Translations under genes and position numbers: made by a program | In this document: piece after piece, positions 39,201 through 45,568 of the stretch | Position numbering within the stretch: the stretch's first letter is position 1 | How the letters are laid out: each line of letters opens with the position of its first letter | The notes under the pieces: generated by a model | Told to the model about the DNA's origin: nothing | The model's database searches: none | What the model saw: only the letters and a program-made list of their open reading frames with translations | DNA from: Actinomycetes bacterium | GTDB lineage: Bacteria > Actinomycetota > Acidimicrobiia > Acidimicrobiales > Ilumatobacteraceae | Length of the DNA stretch: 64,000 bases | Assembly: GCA_021414085.1 (NCBI GenBank) | Contig: JAIOPC010000014.1 | Span: 744,001 to 808,000 of the forward strand | Reading direction: 5' to 3'

Positions 39201-40738
39201 CGATCCCGGCGCCGGGAGCGACTCCCGTGTTCCGCGACGCAGGCACAACGGCTGATAACGGCAGCGGATCAACCAGCCTGGCGTTGGATCGTCCAGTGAC
39301 CGCAGCGGCGGGGGATGTGTTGCTGGCGACGGTGGCGACGGTCGGCGCAACGGTGACCGCACCGTCGGGGTGGACGGCTGTCGCGTCGGCATCGAACACC
39401 GATGTCGCGACGACAGTGTTTTGGCGGTTGGCGACCGGTGGAGACCCGTCGTCGTGGACGTTCGCGCTCTCCGCGTCGCAGAAAGCTGCCGGCCAGATCG
39501 TCGCCTACAGCGGTGTACACGCAACATTCCCGGTCGACGTCATCGCAACCGCCGCGACAGCATCCGGAACAACGCATACGGCACCGCAGGTAACGTCGAC
39601 TGAGGACAACCGCCTCCTGCTCACCGTGGCAGCGACAGCGATCGACACGACATGGACACCATCAGCCGGCGCAACCGAACGCACCGACGCCGCTGCTGTG
39701 ACTGGCGCACCGACGGTGTCGGTCGAGGTCGCCGAGCACGAGCAAACCGTTGCAGGGCTCTCGACCGTCCAGTCACCAACGTCAGCAGCCGCGGCTGTCG
39801 GCGCGACAATGACGATCGCGCTGCGGCCAGCGAACTCGACGATCGCGACCAAAACGTTGCGCTACTCGTATTCAGGCGGTGCCGACGCCACTGCGCTCAC
39901 AATGACGAATGCGAACGTGCTGCTGGATCGCACGATCACGCTTCCGGGTGGTGCGGTGTGCAGTGGACTGACCGCCGCGACGGCGGTGTGGGCGTACCCG
40001 AACATCCACGGCGATGTCACCTACACCATCAACCCGGCCGGCACGCCGAGCGGGCCGTACCTGTACGACCCGTACGGGCAGGTGTTGACCGGCAACACGA
40101 ACACGAGTCCCGGTGATTTCGATAACGGCTGGCTCGGCCAACACCAACGCCCCACCGAACAGCAACCCGAACTCAAACAAACCATCCAAATGGGAGCGCG
40201 GCCCTACCGCCCAGACCTCGGCCGCTTCCTACGAATCGACCCCATCGACGGCGGAGCCACCTCCAGCGACTATGGATACGTCGTCGACCCCATCAATGTG
40301 TTCGACTTAACTGGGGAGCGGTGTTCCGGCCGGGAAGGCAGCAAGGGTAGCTGCGGGGTCGACTTCAACGGCTCCAGCAAATTGACTAAGCACGGGTCGG
40401 TCAAAGGCCTCACGAACGAGATTCCGGGCTTTTTCGACACCGTTGGGCAGGTGGCCCACCCGGCAACCCATTGGATTAAGGACCATGCATGGCAGATTGC
40501 TACGGCGGCTACTGGCTACGCATGCATCGTGGGCGCATTTACGGCTGGTGCAATCTGCCTTGTCGTAACAACGGCACTCCTTATCGCCAAGACTGCGGCG
40601 ACCTCATCGGCTGGAGGCAGCGGAGGGGACCACGCTTGGAACGTGGTCACGACATTCATCTTTATGGCGCCCGGGGGCGAATGGGTGACCTTGCTGTGTA
40701 GCTTGTCAAGCAAGTGTTCGAATCCGGGTCTCCCGTGA
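33221..40738 (+). CDS. Giant secreted RHS-repeat protein with C-terminal toxin-like tip
   Basis: The 2505-residue protein begins with a signal peptide (about residues 1-28, basic start then LLIVSALVF). Visible modules are an N-terminal region to about 330, a DNRLRE-like beta domain (about 333-494), fibronectin-like repeats (about 505-735) and a first PA14-like domain (about 800-970). A second PA14-like domain (about 1370-1520) and YD/RHS repeats (about 1530-2000) follow. An inserted beta-rich module (about 2000-2205) precedes the RHS core ending PDLGRFLRIDPI ... NVFDLTGE (about 2277-2366). The last 139 residues (40319-40735) differ in style, carry two hydrophobic segments and several Cys, and look like a polymorphic toxin tip. 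A rare Leu TTA codon sits at the junction (40307). It is inserted between rng and rplU. Confidence 0.88.
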   Translation: MKRFRRVVSLLIVSALVFETSGGVATAEPASSSPAVAGPVEVPPLGVSGTPVGEVAKSEELPKDVLTEPPTDAVPVKESWATRLKREQAAAAKPSVVGFDEALSVEDESARSAYGTTFTNADGTQTTVIDDHLVHYLVDGKWQPIDPRVVQSGDGVWVTKANDRVATFSSKAIELASPRGAVRWVPEGVSLPEPEVSKDGLTVTYRQVWPGVDLVYRLETDMVKEEIVISDLASVPADGSFAFEVSGPGLQVDSKDALSFEGELGTDLFFGAVEVLNAGRLPISTPEVVSVEVADRRISGSSKVDSLRVGIDPEWAAGLPATAFPLIVDPTTGWGSWIQNAEASNYAFCGTNPFCNKARVGNFYWSGVNSYWHTGLGFDYSAYLPTSTVASQLQAASLHMSFSWGDGSAQPIAVRHATSYSYCGTNYNNDCNQGTTPYLPLQWMSTGAVYYDVMSFVNPYWYAGASTIGFAVSSSENPGQFTYKELNTALYLTYNRLPIPQQANMSPGNPYTFHSSASGISLSINQLTDPDGEALYYRYLLCTAVGCPGGSTIADDSGWDSVGVPDSTPWTYTSALYPPGPGLTAWFYNRQLYWQVMVSNSSTGAGFIAYSPWNAWRLVNNCPAPPAMSDPATGSGGFTWAPNNPPTLTITPYADPDGDGARYRFVIREKGSNGLTYTSDWTAMSLSVAPISFTVPADASLQPGVSYEWSAEARDSTTEFHWYYYKGAPCSAASSFRAAEFEARLGTGGPSPTQSLGPVAVNLATGNVTTAITTPQVATLGGTMGASLAYNSRANDIGLRARLYNDANGNGVLDVGEPLVTSRVDREMSFTWATPGAAPGITNFVGTWTGYLTVPTAGTYHIAGAVGADERVEVKVGTGYTMQANYVNPAAIGLDDVPSLSPGSYNARPNVSATAGGFTTTSAFQTLPITVTYRNPTGAGYLALYLSTNSGYYTDLPTTWLSPDVRVVPRGWTFNHLGGAGASYTSARVEATEIVLTRSDGSTVSYARNATGGYTPPPDKNDIVSFAGGKVTVIDEGGSVHQFNADGLLDTVTAPADTKTPAAPTPVWTSVTLPGSTVATTRMTALADPISTRQVTFKYQDVSSFNCDTAGGFAAVPSGMLCQINYPDGSSTKLFYISDGQGSVQLARVQNPGDATLGYPTLDFGYSQVSMPAPSGGTYTVPLLSSVRDPLVNDAIAAGLISASTDYVTAIAYDSNGRVLSVTAPKPSASATFRQQVFVDYQTVGGVTFNETRLRVLGLDDIVSTTDWDRKVLFDSTARTTSDYQALNATSTQFVLSEYGWDGNSTADRLLWTKSANQITSYVYSPEGWRTDTFGPANANCFNTVGLTKVVNGSCTNPAVPHTSSVYDGGLSGLSVTVWPNNTFSGPPSNMTTGLAGSSSLSYGWLLSGPAEATNAVGTQLTDNFSLRFTGSIVFPSTGTYTFSTTGADDVLNVYIDDQLVFAATCCGATSGTFYLPAGSSLTRRIRLDYVEYTGGASFNLRWNGTGTGGTVAVPISALKPRYGLVTSTTVEDSGGVTPSSTSTISYSATGLDPVYGLPTNVTSGGLTTTTAYETGGYRRRTSRTLPAGNQTSYEYYANAATADNPCTIAADPVNQGGLLRYTIDPLAQTGKQIMSEQIYDMLSRPVASRRGTRTSGVDTWESTWTCITYDARNRPTTVTIPNNAGTAVERTVTTNYAVGGDPRKSSVTDPAGTITAESDLLGRGVSYTDVWGTVTTSSYDATGEPGRLGQTTVTTWTGGSNLLAATHAWDYDRAGRLTRQYLDGETIAIPTYNTPGSANEHTLASVSYPSGVGNAGNGTSLAAITRDTNGAVTSTTWNQGAGAFFTNTVTRSQTGRVVTDSVNGQSTSSFEYDTAGRLKKATQPGHVLEYQFGTTACGGTNPLNNAGSNSNRTALIDNTVTIATYCYDNADRLISTTAAGYGGGITYDDHGNTTTLAGETLAYDGADRHMSTTANGVTVSYTRDATDRIVARTIPAPGATPVFRDAGTTADNGSGSTSLALDRPVTAAAGDVLLATVATVGATVTAPSGWTAVASASNTDVATTVFWRLATGGDPSSWTFALSASQKAAGQIVAYSGVHATFPVDVIATAATASGTTHTAPQVTSTEDNRLLLTVAATAIDTTWTPSAGATERTDAAAVTGAPTVSVEVAEHEQTVAGLSTVQSPTSAAAAVGATMTIALRPANSTIATKTLRYSYSGGADATALTMTNANVLLDRTITLPGGAVCSGLTAATAVWAYPNIHGDVTYTINPAGTPSGPYLYDPYGQVLTGNTNTSPGDFDNGWLGQHQRPTEQQPELKQTIQMGARPYRPDLGRFLRIDPIDGGATSSDYGYVVDPINVFDLTGERCSGREGSKGSCGVDFNGSSKLTKHGSVKGLTNEIPGFFDTVGQVAHPATHWIKDHAWQIATAATGYACIVGAFTAGAICLVVTTALLIAKTAATSSAGGSGGDHAWNVVTTFIFMAPGGEWVTLLCSLSSKCSNPGLP

Positions 40739-41193
40739 GCAGCAACGAGCTGTACCTCAGAGGTTCTTCGTCTCAGCGATGGGTGATGGTCACGTTTTCG
40801 GTGATCGCCATGTTGGCCATGTACGGCTTCCTGTGGTGGTCGCTGAGTGCATCTAAGCCGGTTGCGGCAGCTGTTTTGGTTTCGATGTTCGGCGCTGCGC
40901 TTTTCACGGAGCTTGTACGACGCGCATGGCGTGCCGGGGCAATCGCGACTGTGCACGGTCTGCAACTTCGCGGACTACTGCGAACGCGACGATTCGGGTG
41001 GAATGAGATATCGAGTTTCGAAATCTGGGATTGGTTTGGCTCGCCGGCCCTCTGGGTCGAGTTGAACGACGATCGCAAGCGTCGGGTCTTTCCATTCTTC
41101 GGCCAGACCGGCCGATATCAGCGAGAGGTTCCCGACTACCTGAAGAATTTGCGCGATGAGTTGCTTCAGTTTCGGGCGCAGATAGGACCATGA
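40735..41193 (+). CDS. Small PH-like membrane protein, putative immunity protein
   Basis: The GTG at 40735 overlaps the RHS stop (GTGA), so the 152-residue protein is translated with the toxin-tip gene. It has two membrane helices (about residues 17-38 and 43-60) and then a cytosolic bacterial PH-like fold (VHGLQLRGLLRTRRFGWNEI, SFEIWDW, LWVELNDDRKRRVFPF). A GTG at 40714 would add 7 residues. Position and coupling are those of an immunity gene behind an RHS toxin; the membrane location fits a tip that has hydrophobic segments. The role is inferred from context; the fold call is by eye. Confidence 0.65.
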   Translation: MSSNELYLRGSSSQRWVMVTFSVIAMLAMYGFLWWSLSASKPVAAAVLVSMFGAALFTELVRRAWRAGAIATVHGLQLRGLLRTRRFGWNEISSFEIWDWFGSPALWVELNDDRKRRVFPFFGQTGRYQREVPDYLKNLRDELLQFRAQIGP

Positions 41194-41399
41194 CTCATCC
41201 TTCGGCCTCGGCGGCGACCCGTGGCTCCTCCGTGATGAATCCGGCACGCGTACTCGGACCAGCACGGCGAGTTGCCCGTTGCGCGTCCGTCCAAACACAC
41301 GGACGTCTCCGTTGTGAGTTTACGAAAATCGCTGGTACCCAACTCGAAGACGGTTTGGCTGGCGTAATCCGGCGGGGCAGCCGCTAGGATCGCAGGGCT
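41194..41399 (+). other. Intergenic region before rplU
   Basis: This 206-bp stretch separates the RHS module from the ribosomal protein genes. I see only the rplU -10 box at its right end. A 65-codon open frame starting at 41190 has an Arg/Ala-rich, non-protein-like composition and is not called. Confidence 0.5.
41385..41390 (+). promoter_or_regulatory. -10 box for rplU-rpmA
   Basis: TAGGAT ends 9 nt before the ATG at 41400, consistent with a leaderless or near-leaderless transcript. Confidence 0.45.
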
Positions 41400-41711
41400 A
41401 TGTACGCAGTCATCGCATCTGGCGGGAAGCAATCCCGCGTCGCCGAAGGTCAGCAAGTTCATGTCGAATTGCTCGACGCCGAGCAGGGTTCCAGCGTGTC
41501 GCTGACCCCTGTGCTGGTCGTCGACGGCGACACTGTGCTGGCCACCCCCGCTCAGTTGAAGGGTGCCTCGGTCACGGCCAAGGTCGTCGGCTGGGCAAGC
41601 GGCCCGAAGATCGACGGCTTCACCTACAAGCGCCGCACCAACCAGCGCAAGCGCTACGGGCATCGTCAGAAGTACCACGTCATCGAGATCACCTCGATCA
41701 AGAAGGGCTGA
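41400..41711 (+). CDS. rplU: 50S ribosomal protein L21
   Basis: The 103-residue protein begins MYAVIASGGKQSRVAEGQ and ends with the L21 signature KRRTNQRKRYGHRQKYHVIEI. It binds 23S rRNA. The length is normal. It is followed after 3 bp by rpmA, the universal pair. Confidence 0.97.
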   Translation: MYAVIASGGKQSRVAEGQQVHVELLDAEQGSSVSLTPVLVVDGDTVLATPAQLKGASVTAKVVGWASGPKIDGFTYKRRTNQRKRYGHRQKYHVIEITSIKKG

Positions 41712-41714
41712 GCC

Positions 41715-41969
41715 ATGTCGAAGACAAAAGGCGGCGGGTCAACCCGCAACGGTCGCGATTCCAACGCACAGCGCCTCGGCGTGAAGGTGTTCGGCGGCAG
41801 CAAGGTGAACGCGGGCACGATCATCGTGCGCCAGCGCGGCACGCGCTTCCACCCCGGCAACAACGTCGGTATCGGTGGCGACGACACGCTGTTCTCGCTG
41901 GCCGAAGGCACCGTTCAGTTCGGCGAGCGCAAGGGCCGCAAGGTCGTTGACGTTCAGCCCAGTGCGTGA
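41715..41969 (+). CDS. rpmA: 50S ribosomal protein L27
   Basis: The 84-residue protein starts [21 protein letters not shown], with no cleavable N-terminal extension of the Firmicutes type, and contains [19 protein letters not shown]. It sits at the peptidyl-transferase centre. A perfect 7-bp hairpin overlaps its stop codon and is a likely terminator. Confidence 0.97.
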   Translation: MSKTKGGGSTRNGRDSNAQRLGVKVFGGSKVNAGTIIVRQRGTRFHPGNNVGIGGDDTLFSLAEGTVQFGERKGRKVVDVQPSA

Positions 41970-41986
41970 CGATTCACTGGGCGTTT
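41958..41986 (+). terminator. Probable terminator of rplU-rpmA
   Basis: CCCAGTG (41958-41964) and CACTGGG (41975-41981) form a perfect 7-bp stem with a 10-nt loop that includes the rpmA stop; CGTTTG follows. Confidence 0.55.
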
Positions 41987-42028
41987 GTGTCAGCGCATAA
42001 AGCGACACAACGTCTGTGAGCTGACACA
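41985..42028. repeat. Nested inverted repeats between convergent rpmA and dgt
   Basis: TTGTGTC (41985-41991) is complementary to GACACAA (42004-42010), and TGTGTCAGC (41986-41994) is complementary to GCTGACACA (42020-42028). The two pairings are mutually exclusive. Being between convergent genes, they probably form a bidirectional terminator. Confidence 0.5.
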
Positions 42029-42050
42029 GAACTGGGCAAGAGGCAAGCCT

Positions 42051-43184
42051 TCAGAGCGGCGTGTCGATTCCTCGCGGTAGTTGATCGAGCGGCCAATCGA
42101 GCAACGCGATGCCTTGGCGGCATGCGAACCGGTCGGTCATTCCACCGACGTAGGTGACGGCGGCATGTAACGCGTCAGCGCTGCTCGGCGCGTGGTCCTG
42201 TCCACTTGGTAGGAGCGCTGGGTGTTTCGCGTAGTGCTCCACCAACGCGCGCAGTAGAGCGATTACGGAGTTGGCTTGTGTCACGGATTCGGGTCGTAGG
42301 TAGATGTGCTCGTAGTTGAATTTGCGGAACTGTGCGAGCGCCTCGGCCTGCGCCTCCGTCATTCCGATGCGATTGCTCGCCTTGGCGGCGTCGATCATTC
42401 CGTAGATGAACGCGCCCAGCTGCTCGCGTCGCTCGATGCCGCAGCGATCGCGCACAGTTGCGGGCAGCGAGTCAGCGGCTACGACGCCAGTGGCTACCGC
42501 GTCTTCGAAGTCGTGGCACACGTATGCGATGCGGTCGGCCCAACTGACCACTTCGCCCTCAGGCGTCGCGGGCGCCGGCCGGCTCCAGCTGTGGTTGCGT
42601 ATTCCGTCGAGCGTCTCTTCGCACAAGTTGAGGCCAACGAGCGTGACGTTGGCACCCCACAACGCATGGTCGAAGCCACCAGGCACGAACGGCGACAGCG
42701 CGTCTTCGCTGGCGTGGCCACCGGGGCCGTGCCCGCAGTCGTGCCCCAGCGCGATTGCCTCGGTGAGCGCGACGTTGAGGCCGAGCGCGCGTGCAACAGA
42801 AGTGGCGACCTGGGCAACCTCCAACGCGTGTGTGAGGCGGGTGCGCTGATGATCGTCGGGGAACACGAACACCTGCGTTTTGCCGGCTAGGCGGCGGAAG
42901 GAGGTCGCGTGCAGGATGCGGTCGCGGTCGCGTTCGAAGCAGGTGCGCCACTCGTCGGGGGCCTCCTCGATGGCTCGTTGTCCACCGCCGAATGCCTTCG
43001 TGGCCAGCGTGGCCTGCGTTGCGGCTTGGCGTTCCTCGCGGGCCTCGCGCGACACCAATAGGCGACTGCCGCTGCCCGCCCAAGAGTCGGCATGCGCGAA
43101 GTGAATGGCATCGACGCCTTCACCCACGACGTGACCAGACATGGTTGCGGCCCAACGCTCGGCACGCTCGTCAATCCGGCTCAT
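42051..43184 (-). CDS. dgt: Deoxyguanosinetriphosphate triphosphohydrolase-like protein
   Basis: The 377-residue HD-domain hydrolase has RDRILHATSFRRLAGKTQVF, typical of the dGTPase family, then the metal motif RLTHALEVAQ (His) and ALGHDCGHGPGGH (His-Asp). It would hydrolyse dNTPs to nucleosides and triphosphate. The ATG at 43184 is chosen because a TACCCT box lies 7 nt upstream and the longer reading frame is antisense to obgE. It diverges from obgE with only 46 bp between the start codons. Confidence 0.9.
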   Translation of the reverse strand: MSRIDERAERWAATMSGHVVGEGVDAIHFAHADSWAGSGSRLLVSREAREERQAATQATLATKAFGGGQRAIEEAPDEWRTCFERDRDRILHATSFRRLAGKTQVFVFPDDHQRTRLTHALEVAQVATSVARALGLNVALTEAIALGHDCGHGPGGHASEDALSPFVPGGFDHALWGANVTLVGLNLCEETLDGIRNHSWSRPAPATPEGEVVSWADRIAYVCHDFEDAVATGVVAADSLPATVRDRCGIERREQLGAFIYGMIDAAKASNRIGMTEAQAEALAQFRKFNYEHIYLRPESVTQANSVIALLRALVEHYAKHPALLPSGQDHAPSSADALHAAVTYVGGMTDRFACRQGIALLDWPLDQLPRGIDTPL

Positions 43185-43191
43185 CAATCGA

Positions 43192-43197
43192 AGGGTA
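43192..43197 (-). promoter_or_regulatory. -10 box for dgt
   Basis: TACCCT on the minus strand ends 7 nt before the dgt ATG, the leaderless spacing. It lies back to back with the obgE -10 box. Confidence 0.4.
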
Positions 43198-43214
43198 CCG
43201 CCCTGGCACAGGGG

Positions 43215-43220
43215 TAGCCT
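43215..43220 (+). promoter_or_regulatory. -10 box for obgE
   Basis: TAGCCT, preceded by GGGG, ends 10 nt before the obgE ATG at 43231. Only 17 bp separate it from the oppositely oriented dgt box. Confidence 0.4.
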
Positions 43221-43230
43221 GGAACGTCCT

Positions 43231-44463
43231 ATGAGCGGGTTCGTCGATGAAGCGCAACTGAATGCCCGCGGTGGCGATGGTGGCGCTGGCTGTGTCGCGT
43301 TCCGGCGAGAAGGCCCTGTCGCGATGGGCGGCCCCAACGGCGGCGATGGTGGCAAGGGTGGCGACGTCTGGCTGGTAGCCAGTCGCAACTGCGCATCGCT
43401 GCTTGCCTTTCGCGATCATCCGCATCGGCGCGCGATGGACGGCGTGCACGGGATGGGTAAAGACCTGCACGGCAAGCGCGGCAAAGATCTGGAGGTCGAG
43501 GTTCCGGAAGGAACGGTCGTCACCGACCTCTACACCGGCGTGTTGATGGCCGATTTGGCTCGTCACGGCGACCGCTGGATGGCCGCGGCCGGTGGGCGCG
43601 GCGGACGCGGCAATGCGAAGTTCCTTTCCAACCGGCGCAAAGAGCCGACGTTCGCCGAACAAGGCGAGCACGGCGAAGAGCAATGGTTGAAGCTCGACCT
43701 CAAGCTGATGGCCGATGTTGCGCTCGTTGGCTTCCCCAACGTGGGCAAGAGCACGCTGATCAGTGTGATCAGCGCGGCGAAACCGAAGATCGCCGATTAT
43801 CCGTTTACCACGCTCGAACCAAACCTTGGTGTCGTGCGTTACAACGACGCCGAGTTTGTGGTCGCCGATATTCCCGGATTGATCGAAGGTGCCAGCGAGG
43901 GCCGCGGTCTCGGGCATCAGTTCTTGAAGCACATCGAGCGCGCACGTGCGCTGCTGGTAATGGTCGACCTGGCGGCGATCGACGGTGTCGACCCGCAAGA
44001 ACAAGAACGTGTGTTGCTCGAGGAACTTGCGGCGTATCGGCCAGAGCTGCTTGAACGGCCGCGGCTTGTCGTTGGAACCAAGAGCGACTCTGCTGTTTAC
44101 GACTGGGATGGCGAGCAGATCTCGTCGATCACGAACCAGGGCATCCGCGAACTCGTTGGCCGCTTGGCGACGATGGTGCAACGCGCCCGCCAGGCGGAGC
44201 CCGAGAGCGAGGGTGTCGTCATCCTGCGCCCGCACGCCGACGGAGCGCGCGTCGAGCGCCTCGGCGACCACGAGTTTCGTCTCGTCGGCCGCCAGGTGGA
44301 ACGCATCGTTGCGCTCAACGACGTGAGCACACCGGAAGCGTTGTCGTACATCGATCATCAGCTGAAGCGCATTGGGGTGCCGCGGTTGCTCACGCGCGCG
44401 GGCGCCGCATACGGCGACACAGTGAGGATCGCCACCTTCAGCTTCGAGTACCGCGAGGACTAA
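43231..44463 (+). CDS. obgE: GTPase Obg
   Basis: The 410-residue protein has the Gly-rich Obg fold (residues 1-158, NARGGDGGAGCVAFRRE, GGPNGGDGGKGGDVW), then the G domain with G1 GFPNVGKST, the switch PFTTLEPNLG, G3 DIPGLIEGA and G4 VGTKSD. A C-terminal OCT domain follows (about 345-410). It is an essential ribosome-assembly and stringent-response GTPase. The ATG at 43231 gives MSGFVDEAQLN, the usual N-terminus. proB follows after 19 bp, a conserved order. Confidence 0.96.
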   Translation: MSGFVDEAQLNARGGDGGAGCVAFRREGPVAMGGPNGGDGGKGGDVWLVASRNCASLLAFRDHPHRRAMDGVHGMGKDLHGKRGKDLEVEVPEGTVVTDLYTGVLMADLARHGDRWMAAAGGRGGRGNAKFLSNRRKEPTFAEQGEHGEEQWLKLDLKLMADVALVGFPNVGKSTLISVISAAKPKIADYPFTTLEPNLGVVRYNDAEFVVADIPGLIEGASEGRGLGHQFLKHIERARALLVMVDLAAIDGVDPQEQERVLLEELAAYRPELLERPRLVVGTKSDSAVYDWDGEQISSITNQGIRELVGRLATMVQRARQAEPESEGVVILRPHADGARVERLGDHEFRLVGRQVERIVALNDVSTPEALSYIDHQLKRIGVPRLLTRAGAAYGDTVRIATFSFEYRED

Positions 44464-44482
44464 CTGTGAATCTGAGCCGCTC

Positions 44483-45568
44483 ATGCGCGTCGTAGCGAAG
44501 ATCGGTACCTCGTCGCTCACCAACCAACTGGGTGTGATCGACAATCAGGTCATCGATTCACTGTGCGATCAGTTGGCTGCGTTGCGCGCTGCTGGCAACG
44601 AAGTGGTGCTGGTCAGCTCTGGCGCTGTTTCCGCCGGTGTCGCGGCGCTGGGAATGACCGCCCGCCCGAACGATGTGGTCACGCTGCAAGCGATCTCCGC
44701 TGCTGGTCAAAGCCGGTTGATGGAGACGTATAACCGGTCGCTGGCTCGCCACGAGTTGGTCGCTGCGCAGGTGTTGTTGGTGCCGCACGACTTCGTTGAT
44801 CGCCGCCAATACCTGCACGCGCGGCAAACGCTCGTGAGATTGCTCGAGCTCGGCTGCATTCCGATTGTCAACGAGAACGACGCGATCGCCAGCGACGAGA
44901 TTCGCTACGGCGACAACGATCGCATCGCTGCGCTGGTCGCGCACAACGTCGCGGCCGATGTCTTGGTGCTGCTCACTGATACGCCCGGCCTCTTCACCAG
45001 CGATCCGCGGCTGGATCCCACCGCAACGCTCGTGGAAGTGGTCTCCGCCGACGATCCATTGCTGTCAGTAGCTGCGACCTCGTCGAGCGACACGCGTGGA
45101 AGTGGCGGAATGGCGTCGAAGCTGTCGGCGGCCCGGATGGCTTCGTGGTCGGGAGTGCGGGCCGTGATCGCGAAAGCGTCGCGCCCCCACGTGCTGGTCG
45201 ACGCGGTGGCCGGTGTCTCGGTGGGTACGACCTTCTTGGCGAGCAGCCGCAATCTGCCGGCACGCAAACTGTGGATCGGATTCGCTACCAACGTCGAAGG
45301 AGCGATCGTGGTGGACGACGGTGCGCGACGTGCGCTGGTCGAGCGCGGTACGTCGTTGCTGCCAGCGGGCGTCGTCGACGTGGTTGGCGATTTCGTCGAA
45401 GGCGACGTGGTGGAGGTGCGCGATCAGTCGGGGGTGACGGTCGCCCGCGGCATTTCGCTGAGCGACGCCGACGTATTGCGCGAAGTCAAGGGGCAGCGCA
45501 CCCCCGACTTGCCGTTGCACGTCGCACACGAGGTCATCCATCGCGACGACTTGTTGGTGCTGGCCTGA
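44483..45568 (+). CDS. proB: Glutamate 5-kinase with PUA domain
   Basis: The 361-residue enzyme performs the first step of proline synthesis. It has the N-terminal VAKIGTSSLTN, VLVSSGAVSAGVAALG, the NENDAIASDEIRYGDND substrate loop and GSGGMASKLSAARMA of the amino-acid-kinase fold. A PUA domain follows (about 270-350, KLWIGFATNVEGAIVVDDGA). Its last 35 bp overlap the 3' end of the convergent murJ gene. proA is not adjacent. Confidence 0.95.
   Translation: MRVVAKIGTSSLTNQLGVIDNQVIDSLCDQLAALRAAGNEVVLVSSGAVSAGVAALGMTARPNDVVTLQAISAAGQSRLMETYNRSLARHELVAAQVLLVPHDFVDRRQYLHARQTLVRLLELGCIPIVNENDAIASDEIRYGDNDRIAALVAHNVAADVLVLLTDTPGLFTSDPRLDPTATLVEVVSADDPLLSVAATSSSDTRGSGGMASKLSAARMASWSGVRAVIAKASRPHVLVDAVAGVSVGTTFLASSRNLPARKLWIGFATNVEGAIVVDDGARRALVERGTSLLPAGVVDVVGDFVEGDVVEVRDQSGVTVARGISLSDADVLREVKGQRTPDLPLHVAHEVIHRDDLLVLA

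Noticed and set aside
33221-41193. Mobile element carrying the RHS genes.
   Set aside because: No integrase, transposase, terminal repeats or target duplication could be seen at either boundary; acquisition remains an inference from synteny.
41190-41387. Small 65-codon frame overlapping the end of the putative immunity gene.
   Set aside because: Despite an ATGA overlap it is Arg/Ala-rich without motifs and runs into the rplU promoter; composition looks non-coding.
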